A stretch of 11,355 nucleotides of DNA from an uncultured Flavobacteriaceae bacterium. GTDB lineage: Bacteria > Bacteroidota > Bacteroidia > Flavobacteriales > Flavobacteriaceae. This document shows positions 6,477-11,355 of the stretch, in pieces. Every line of letters starts with the position of its first letter. The stretch's first letter is position 1. The notes beneath the pieces are model-generated. The model was not told the origin of the DNA. It worked only from the letters and a program-made list of their open reading frames with translations, and ran no database searches. The stretch covers positions 1 through 11,355 of the forward strand of contig CAMZMA010000161.1 in the NCBI GenBank assembly GCA_947311815.1. The letters are read 5' to 3'. The position numbers and the translations under genes are program-made.

Positions 6477-7229
6477 ATGAAAAAAGTATTGTTTTTAATC
6501 GCAGTAATTATAAGCTCTTTAAGTGTTGCACAAACACCTGACGAGTTGTTTAAAAGTGCCAATTCTTTGTACAAAGAAGGTAAATACCAAGAAGCTATAA
6601 ACACTTATCAAAAAATTATTGAGACCGATAAAGTATCGTCAGAACTATATTATAATTTAGGAAATGCTTACTACAAACTCAATAAAGTTGCCCCAACTAT
6701 TTACAATTACGAAAAAGCATTAAAATTAAATCCGCTAAATAAAGATGCCGCTAATAATTTGGTGTTTGCAAAACGTTTAACCTTAGACGCTATCGAAGAA
6801 TTACCACAAACATTTTTGCAAAAAATAGAAGAAAATTACTTACAAAAACTGTCGTACAATCAATGGGCAATAGTGGCTGTGGTTTTTTCATTTTTAGCAT
6901 CACTGTTGTTTTTGTTGTTTTATTTTGCCGAAACACCGTCTAAAAAACGCCTGTATTTTGCCACAAGTATGGTATCTTTTATTTTATTGATTAGTACAAT
7001 TTCTATCACTTTTAAAGAATATCATTTTGTTAAAAACAACAAACAAGCCATCATTTTTTCTGAAAAAACAGCGGTAAAAAATGCACCAACCTTACATTCT
7101 GATAGTGTTTTTACATTGCATGAAGGCACAAAAGTTACCATTTTAGATGCTGTAGATAACTGGAAAAAGATTAAATTAGCTGATGGAAAAACAGGTTGGA
7201 TGCTTTCTGATGAATTGAAAGAACTTTAA
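6477..7229 (+). CDS. batE: BatE, TPR and SH3-like membrane protein
   Basis: This 250-aa protein has a signal peptide (about 1-19, SVA-Q), two TPR-like repeats at about 21-53 and 55-88 (LYYNLGNAYYKLNKVAPTIYNYEKAL), two TM helices at about 129-150 and 159-179, and a C-terminal bacterial SH3-like domain at about 186-247 (AVKNAPTLHSDSVFTLHEGTKVTILD, then WKKIKLADGKTGWM). This is the standard BatE plan. The start is one nt after the batD stop, so the two are almost certainly co-transcribed and translationally coupled. The SH3-like domain suggests binding to peptidoglycan or to a peptide ligand, though no direct evidence is visible. It closes the Bat cluster; no convincing terminator hairpin follows in the 7230-7281 gap. 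Confidence 0.9.
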   Translation: MKKVLFLIAVIISSLSVAQTPDELFKSANSLYKEGKYQEAINTYQKIIETDKVSSELYYNLGNAYYKLNKVAPTIYNYEKALKLNPLNKDAANNLVFAKRLTLDAIEELPQTFLQKIEENYLQKLSYNQWAIVAVVFSFLASLLFLLFYFAETPSKKRLYFATSMVSFILLISTISITFKEYHFVKNNKQAIIFSEKTAVKNAPTLHSDSVFTLHEGTKVTILDAVDNWKKIKLADGKTGWMLSDELKEL

Positions 7230-7281
7230 AACCTCTTTTCTGTGTATCTATTCTATCTTTTAATTGATAAAAAAACAAAAA

Positions 7282-7923
7282 ATGGGTTTTAGAAACAGAG
7301 CAATTACCAAAGAAATTCAGCAAAACTTAACACCTGCTGATGTATTACAAGATTTTATTGATGGCAACAATCGTTTTATTGATGATGAGGTGCATTCTAT
7401 TGATCATAAAGCGTTAGTTTATCAAACAACTACAGGTCAATTTCCTAAAGCCATTGTACTTTCTTGCATTGATTCTCGTGTGCCAGTTGAATTATTATTT
7501 GACCAAGCCATTGGCGATATTTTTGTGGCTCGTGTAGCAGGAAATTTTGAAAATACAGACATTCTTGGCAGTATGGAGTATTCTTGCAAAGTAGTTGGCA
7601 GCAAACTAATTTTTGTATTAGGACACCAAAATTGTGGCGCTATAAAAGCTGCTTGCGACCGTGTAGAATTAGGTAATATTACCGCAATGTTACGCAATAT
7701 TACGCCCGCTATAAACCTTACTTTAAAAAATGCAAATACCATTATTACAAATTCTTCTAATGAAGATTTTGTAAAAGAAACAACCTCTAATAATGTACGT
7801 CTTACCATGAAAAGAATTCGTCAAAAATCGGTTATTTTAAAAGAAATGGAAGAAAAAGGAGAAATTAAAATTGTAGGAGGTATCTATAATTTAGCTACAG
7901 GAAAAGTAGAAATGATAAAATAA
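7282..7923 (+). CDS. Beta-class carbonic anhydrase
   Basis: This 213-aa cytosolic zinc enzyme interconverts CO2 and bicarbonate. The beta-class signature is complete: CIDSR at 62-66 supplies zinc ligand Cys62 and the Asp64/Arg66 pair, and HQNCGA at 115-120 supplies ligands His115 and Cys118. Other family stretches include GDIFVARVAGN (78-88), SMEYSCKVVGSKLIFVLGH (97-115) and the C-terminal GGIYNLATGKVE. The ATG at 7282 is preferred to the in-frame TTG at 7264, whose extra residues are only IKKQK-type A-rich codons. It stands on its own after batE on the same strand. Its stop is one nt from the stop of the convergent gene downstream. No transporter is adjacent, so a general bicarbonate-supply role is likely. 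Confidence 0.95.
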   Translation: MGFRNRAITKEIQQNLTPADVLQDFIDGNNRFIDDEVHSIDHKALVYQTTTGQFPKAIVLSCIDSRVPVELLFDQAIGDIFVARVAGNFENTDILGSMEYSCKVVGSKLIFVLGHQNCGAIKAACDRVELGNITAMLRNITPAINLTLKNANTIITNSSNEDFVKETTSNNVRLTMKRIRQKSVILKEMEEKGEIKIVGGIYNLATGKVEMIK

Positions 7924-7924
7924 T

Positions 7925-8311
7925 TTACTCTTTTAGTTTTGTGAATTTTCCTTCCCAAGTACGATTATCAATAGGGAAAAAAGTTTTGTAATACACTTTA
8001 TTTCCTTTTATTTTTTTTATTTCAACAAACAATTTAGTACCCATTTTAAAAGGAAAATCTGGCAAAGTACATTCATCTATTGTTAAACTGTACTTACAAT
8101 TAGAGAGCCAATGAATATTAGATTTTATAAAATATTTTCTATTTTTATGATACTCTATTTGATGTGTAGGTGTAAAATCTACAAAAACAGTTTCTCTACC
8201 TAGTCTATAAGTGAATTTACCGTTTTTTAAAATACTACAATCTAACTCTTGTACAAAAGAATAGAGCACAAAAACCAAACAAAAAGATAGAATATTAAAA
8301 ACAGATTTCAT
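7925..8311 (-). CDS. Small secreted protein of unknown function, flavobacterial type
   Basis: This 128-aa protein has a hydrophobic N-terminal signal peptide (about 1-20) and then a short beta-rich mature domain beginning LDCSILKNGKFTYR. Three cysteines remain after the signal peptide (25, 72, 81), so one disulphide is possible. Motifs such as EYHKNRKYFIKSNIHWLSNCKY and LPDFPFKMGTKLFVEIKKI look like a small family I recall as conserved hypothetical proteins in Flavobacteriia, but I cannot name a function. It follows cvpA with a 34-nt gap and may be co-transcribed with it. It converges on the carbonic anhydrase with one nucleotide between the stop codons, leaving no room for a separate terminator. 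Confidence 0.82.
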   Translation of the reverse strand: MKSVFNILSFCLVFVLYSFVQELDCSILKNGKFTYRLGRETVFVDFTPTHQIEYHKNRKYFIKSNIHWLSNCKYSLTIDECTLPDFPFKMGTKLFVEIKKIKGNKVYYKTFFPIDNRTWEGKFTKLKE

Positions 8312-8345
8312 AAAAAATATTTTATAGCGAAATATACAAATATTA

Positions 8346-8873
8346 TTAAGACAACACCTTTTCTATGATGTTTTTTTCTGCTTTTTCCTCTTCATTTTTA
8401 ATTATCGAAGGAAAAATTGTTGGTGCAACCTTTTTTACAGGTTCATATAAAATAGATTCGTTCAAAGTTTCCTTTTTAATAAACGGAATTGTATCATTCA
8501 TTTTACTGAAAAAAATAAAAACTACGCTTAATATCAATCCTATTTTTAATGCCCCGAAAACACCTCCTAATAGTTTGTTGATTATTCCTAACGAAGCAAA
8601 ATCTGCCAATTTAGTAAACAACTTACCTAAGAGTGCAATCACAATAATAATCACCAAAAAAGTACCTGCAAAAGCAGCTAACGAAATGTATTTTTCATCC
8701 CAAGAAACCGTTTCTTTTAAGTATTTTCCTACAAAATCAGAAAAATGAATAGCGCCATACACACCGCCAATTAATGCGACTAATGAAGCTACTTCTACAA
8801 ACAATCCTTTCATCAATCCTCTTACAAATCCGAAGAGCAATAATGCTGCAATAATAATATCAAAGGTATTCAT
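8346..8873 (-). CDS. cvpA: CvpA family membrane protein
   Basis: This 175-aa protein has four hydrophobic segments at about 4-20, 25-44, 62-83 and 103-124 and a soluble Lys/Glu-rich C-terminus. The N-terminal MNTFDIIIAALLLFGFVRGLMKGLF is typical of CvpA/colicin V production proteins: an F-D-x-I start and a G-x-x-x-G-L-x-x-G-L-type turn. The GGVFGALKIGLIL helix near 103-115 is also typical. I chose the Met at 8873, because the 11-residue extension up to 8906 adds a charged, non-conserved stretch before the canonical MNTFD start. CvpA is an inner-membrane protein needed for colicin V export in E. coli and for envelope stress tolerance elsewhere; its exact activity is unknown. It is divergent from the next gene. 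Confidence 0.9.
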   Translation of the reverse strand: MNTFDIIIAALLLFGFVRGLMKGLFVEVASLVALIGGVYGAIHFSDFVGKYLKETVSWDEKYISLAAFAGTFLVIIIVIALLGKLFTKLADFASLGIINKLLGGVFGALKIGLILSVVFIFFSKMNDTIPFIKKETLNESILYEPVKKVAPTIFPSIIKNEEEKAEKNIIEKVLS

Positions 8874-8882
8874 TTTTAAAAA

Positions 8883-8917
8883 TTTGTGTAAATATAACAA
8901 GTTCATCCGTATCTTTG
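8883..8917 (+). promoter_or_regulatory. Candidate promoter for the 117-aa protein gene (divergent region)
   Basis: TTTG at 8883-8886, a 23-nt spacer and TATCTTTG at 8910-8917 match the Bacteroidota -33/-7 pattern, and the ATG follows 19 nt after the -7 box. The spacer is at the long end of the accepted range. On the opposite strand a weaker candidate for cvpA overlaps it: TTG at 8920-8918 and TATATTTA at 8896-8889 with a 21-nt spacer, one base off the consensus. If both are real, the two genes compete for polymerase in the same 63 bases. Confidence 0.45.
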
Positions 8918-8936
8918 CAACTACATATTACAATCA

Positions 8937-9290
8937 ATGGAAAAAGACACGGTTTTAAAAGATAAATGGAATGATTTAGTAGCAAAATTATCTGCTCAAT
9001 TTGCTGATGGTGATGAATTAAATGTTGACGGAATTCTCTATTTAATTGGGGTACAAGAATTAGGACAAGGACACAGGCATTTTAAAAAAGATGAAAAAGT
9101 AAACCTAATGCACATCGCTATTTGTAAGCTGTTAGAACCTTACGGATATTATGAATTCGATTTTTTTGATGATGATAAATGGCCACATTATAAAACACTT
9201 ACCGAATTGCCCAACTTAAAACCTGGCGAACAAACCGTACTGATGAAAGAAGCAATTGTTGGCTATTTTGAAGATTTGAGATATTTTTAG
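8937..9290 (+). CDS. Conserved protein of unknown function, 117 aa
   Basis: This 117-aa protein has no signal peptide or TM segment, so it is probably cytosolic. The N-terminal half is helical and acidic (MEKDTVLKDKWNDLVAKLS), followed by DELNVDGILYLIGVQELGQG at 26-45, a histidine pair in GHRHF (45-49), a KVNLMHIAICKLLEPYGYYEF helix (54-74), and a very acidic aromatic stretch DFFDDDKWPHY at 75-85. It resembles a hypothetical protein I associate with Bacteroidota genomes, but I recognise no function. The normal start codon, a promoter-like box just upstream and codon use like its neighbours all support a real gene. It is divergent from cvpA and converges with the dehydrogenase gene. Confidence 0.85.
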   Translation: MEKDTVLKDKWNDLVAKLSAQFADGDELNVDGILYLIGVQELGQGHRHFKKDEKVNLMHIAICKLLEPYGYYEFDFFDDDKWPHYKTLTELPNLKPGEQTVLMKEAIVGYFEDLRYF

Positions 9291-9305
9291 ATGAGCGTCT
9301 AAAAA
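9284..9305. other. Inverted repeat over the stop codon, possible hairpin
   Basis: TTTTTAGA (9284-9291) is the reverse complement of TCTAAAAA (9298-9305), and a further T-G wobble closes a four-base GAGC loop. The stop codon TAG (9288-9290) lies in the left arm. The 54-nt gap between the two converging genes holds nothing else clear. The polarity (T-run first, A-run last) is the reverse of an intrinsic terminator, so a terminator role is doubtful. Confidence 0.35.
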
Positions 9306-9343
9306 CACGTTTTAACAGCAAACACATATTGTTCAACAAAAAC

Positions 9344-10138
9344 TTAAGTAACACTCATTTTACGAATCATTACAGAAAGTAGCTTCGGAAAAAAGCGTTT
9401 TACATACACCGCTAGTTTTTCTTTAGCACCACCAATATACACTTCTTCTTTTTTATTTTGTATTGCTTTTGCCATCAATTTTGCAAATTTTTCAGGCTGA
9501 ATTCCGTTTTGAGTGGCAGTATCCATCGTATTTTGTGCAGAACCATCGCCTTTTAAAGCGTTTAATGAAATATTTGTTGCCACAAAACCTGGGCAAACCA
9601 AGGTAACATTTATATGGTCTTTAAAGTGTTCTGCTCGTAAACTATCAAAAAAACCATGTAATGCGTGTTTGCTAGCTGCGTAAGACGATCTTAATGGTGT
9701 GCCAATTTTACCTACAATACTTGTGGTAACTACAAAATGACCTTTTTTATTTTTAATGAAATGAGGCAAAATAGCTTTTGTAAGTGCAACGGTTCCTAAA
9801 TAATTGATATCCATGATTCGTTTATCAACATCAATAGACGTGTTTTTCACCAATGATCGTTGACTAATTCCGCCATTATTTACCAATACATCTACACGCC
9901 CAAAACAAGCAATTGCATCTTTAGTTGTATCGTTTAAACTGGCAAAATCTTCTAAATCTAAAGGAACAATTTTAACATCTTCAGGGTTTTTACATTGTGC
10001 TTTCACCTTCTCTAAAGTCGCTTTTTTTCTTGATGATAAAATTAATTTTGCACCTTGAAAAGATAAATGAATTGCCAAAGATTTTCCAATGCCCGAAGAA
10101 GCACCTGTAACCCAAATAACCGTATTTTTAAAATTCAT
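9344..10138 (-). CDS. Short-chain dehydrogenase/reductase (SDR)
   Basis: This 264-aa classical SDR has a single Rossmann domain. Visible motifs are the nucleotide-binding TGASSGIG at 11-18, NNGG (usual NNAG) at 87-90, Asn112 in the helix-4 NYLG segment, catalytic Ser140, and the YAASK box with Tyr153 and Lys157, followed by PGFVATNI at 183-190. The Ser-Arg-Arg/Lys pattern after beta-strand 2 (LSSRKK, 34-39) suggests NADP(H) preference. The C-terminal extension (FFPKLLSVMIRKM) resembles the 11-beta-HSD1/DHRS7-like branch and may associate with a membrane. The substrate cannot be told from sequence. It is divergent from the downstream secreted thioredoxin-like gene across a 152-nt gap. Confidence 0.92.
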   Translation of the reverse strand: MNFKNTVIWVTGASSGIGKSLAIHLSFQGAKLILSSRKKATLEKVKAQCKNPEDVKIVPLDLEDFASLNDTTKDAIACFGRVDVLVNNGGISQRSLVKNTSIDVDKRIMDINYLGTVALTKAILPHFIKNKKGHFVVTTSIVGKIGTPLRSSYAASKHALHGFFDSLRAEHFKDHINVTLVCPGFVATNISLNALKGDGSAQNTMDTATQNGIQPEKFAKLMAKAIQNKKEEVYIGGAKEKLAVYVKRFFPKLLSVMIRKMSVT

Positions 10139-10176
10139 TATAAAGTTTTTAACACGGCAATGTACTTATTTTAGTT

Positions 10177-10290
10177 AAGAAATAGTATTTTTGGTACGTT
10201 TCTTGAAAATAGAATTCAAGAAATAGCAAAAGAGAGTGACAATTGTCTTCTTTTTTGGGTCAAAAAATAAAGAAATAACCAAGAAATAAA
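10177..10290 (+). promoter_or_regulatory. Divergent gap with four AAGAAATA motifs and an inverted repeat
   Basis: AAGAAATA occurs at 10177-10184, 10218-10225, 10270-10277 and 10281-10288 in the 152-nt region between the SDR and the thioredoxin-like gene. TTTCTTGAA (10199-10207) and TTCAAGAAA (10215-10223) form a 9-bp inverted repeat with a 7-nt centre. TATTTTTG at 10186-10193 matches a -7 box, but I see no TTG at the right distance upstream. In AT-rich DNA some of this may be chance. Confidence 0.3.
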
Positions 10291-11355
10291 ATGAAAAAAT
10301 TACTAGTATTATTCCTGCTGATTACAGCAACTATACAAGCTCAATACACCATAAAAGGCACAATGAATCCGCCACACAAAAACGATTGGGTTATTTTGTA
10401 TAAAATTGAAGGAGCAAGACAAATTTTTGTACAAAACACCAATACTAAAAAAGAAAAAATTATTATAAATGGCAAAACTCAAGAGATAGCTCATTTTTCT
10501 TTTACGCTTCCTAAAGAAGCGAAAACAGGTTCTTATAGAGTTACATACGCCATGAAAGGTTCAGGTTTTTTAGATTTTTTCTTTAACAAAGAAAATATTG
10601 CCTTTACATTTAACCCGTCTTTTCCAGAACAGTCTGTAGAATTTTCAACATCTAAAGAAAATAAACTTTTTAAAGAATATTTACAAGCTATTGATTTAAC
10701 ACAACATGTATTAGATTCGGTACAAATTGCCGCATTACAAAAACCAGACGCATCACAAGCCGCTAATTATAAAAAAGCATTTGCAAATGTTGCTGATGTT
10801 CAAAAGATTTATTTGAACAAATCTAAAGGCATGATGGCAACACATTTTATAAAAGCAACCGTACGTAAAAATGCACCCGAAGTAATTACATCAATGCAAA
10901 CTTACTTGAGTTATATTGTTAAAAATTTCTTTGAAAATATGAATTTTAACGATGATGTTTTGTACAATTCATCATTTTTAGTAGATAGAATTACTGATTA
11001 TATTTTCTATTTAAACTATTCTGAAGATGTAATTTTACAACAAAAATTGTATAAAGAATCGGTTGCTAAAGTAATGACTAAAATAACCAAACCTAATTTT
11101 AAAAAAGATGTGATAGAATTTTTAATAACACAGTTTGGTGCTAGAAAAAATGTAGCAATGGTTGATGAATTATTTGCCAAATACTACAGTAAATTACCAG
11201 AAAACTTACAAAACAAAAAATTTAAAGAAGAAAAATTAAAATTATTAGCCGCAGAAATAGGAAGAACTGCGCCAGATTTTTCTTGGAAAGAAGATGGTAA
11301 AAAGTACAAATTATCTACATTAAAAGAAGCAGGCAAGTATTTGTTAATTTTTTGG
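10291..11355 (+). CDS. Secreted thioredoxin-like (TlpA/DUF4369-type) protein, 3' end cut off
   Basis: An open frame of 355 codons starts at the ATG at 10291 and reaches the right edge with no stop. It has a signal peptide (about 1-17, cleaved IQA-Q), a beta-rich N-terminal domain of the DUF4369 kind (about 19-125, beginning YTIKGTMNPP), a helical middle region (about 125-325) and then the start of a thioredoxin fold: GRTAPDFSWKEDGKKYKLSTLKEAGKYLLIFW. In this family the next residues are normally a short A/S-x-W-C-x-x-C motif, which would fall just outside the window, so the redox site cannot be checked. Periplasmic members reduce or isomerise disulphides. Its partner is unknown. Confidence 0.85.
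   Translation, partial: MKKLLVLFLLITATIQAQYTIKGTMNPPHKNDWVILYKIEGARQIFVQNTNTKKEKIIINGKTQEIAHFSFTLPKEAKTGSYRVTYAMKGSGFLDFFFNKENIAFTFNPSFPEQSVEFSTSKENKLFKEYLQAIDLTQHVLDSVQIAALQKPDASQAANYKKAFANVADVQKIYLNKSKGMMATHFIKATVRKNAPEVITSMQTYLSYIVKNFFENMNFNDDVLYNSSFLVDRITDYIFYLNYSEDVILQQKLYKESVAKVMTKITKPNFKKDVIEFLITQFGARKNVAMVDELFAKYYSKLPENLQNKKFKEEKLKLLAAEIGRTAPDFSWKEDGKKYKLSTLKEAGKYLLIFW

Noticed and set aside
7230..7281. Terminator or promoter between batE and the carbonic anhydrase
   Set aside because: No hairpin is visible, and the best box (TATCTTTT near 7254) lacks the final G and a TTG at proper spacing.
7437..7808. 123-codon minus-strand open frame
   Set aside because: It is antisense to the carbonic anhydrase, whose zinc-site motifs are intact.
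8365..8748. 127-codon + strand open frame
   Set aside because: It is antisense to cvpA, whose four hydrophobic segments and family N-terminus are clear.
10309..10494. 61-codon minus-strand open frame
   Set aside because: It is antisense to the start of the secreted thioredoxin-like gene and has no family features.

Overview
The window is AT-rich, uses ATG starts with A-rich leaders instead of strong Shine-Dalgarno sites, and has promoter-like TTG...TAnnTTTG boxes. It carries a complete Bat ("Bacteroides aerotolerance") gene cluster. Together these point to the Bacteroidota, most likely a marine-type Flavobacteriaceae; the genus cannot be told from the sequence.

Bases 1-7229 hold the + strand Bat operon. 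In order it has: the tail of a probable DUF58 protein; a signal-peptide/one-TM protein of the DUF4381/BatD-like kind; batA and batB (membrane-anchored von Willebrand A proteins with intact MIDAS motifs); batC (TPR protein with a long Lys/Asp tail); batD (large beta-rich protein anchored by one TM segment); and batE (TPR, two TM segments, SH3-like domain). A MoxR AAA+ ATPase is expected upstream, outside the window. In this family the cytoplasmic MoxR/DUF58 proteins and the membrane VWA/TPR/BatD proteins are thought to form one envelope complex, but its biochemical role is unsettled.

The operon's junctions are the most unusual part. Two are tight (an 11-nt overlap and a 1-nt gap). The other four are wide, and each contains repetitive DNA: two near-identical palindromes (124-156 and 3648-3696), an array of eight heptamers (4602-4657), and a 451-bp insert between batA and batB. 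That insert encodes a four-helix-bundle S23 protein and is bounded by inverted arrays of an octamer. It resembles the 23S rRNA intervening sequence (IVS) elements, but sits inside a protein-coding operon. A TTG-N19-TACTTTTG box in front of batD suggests an internal promoter.

Bases 7230-11355 are ordinary accessory and housekeeping genes: a beta-carbonic anhydrase (+); a small secreted protein of unknown function and a CvpA-family membrane protein (both -); a conserved 117-aa cytosolic protein of unknown function (+), divergent from cvpA across a short promoter region; a short-chain dehydrogenase (-); and, divergent from it, the first 355 codons of a secreted thioredoxin-like (TlpA/DUF4369-type) protein. 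The window ends where its CxxC motif would be expected. No rRNA, tRNA or CRISPR array was seen.
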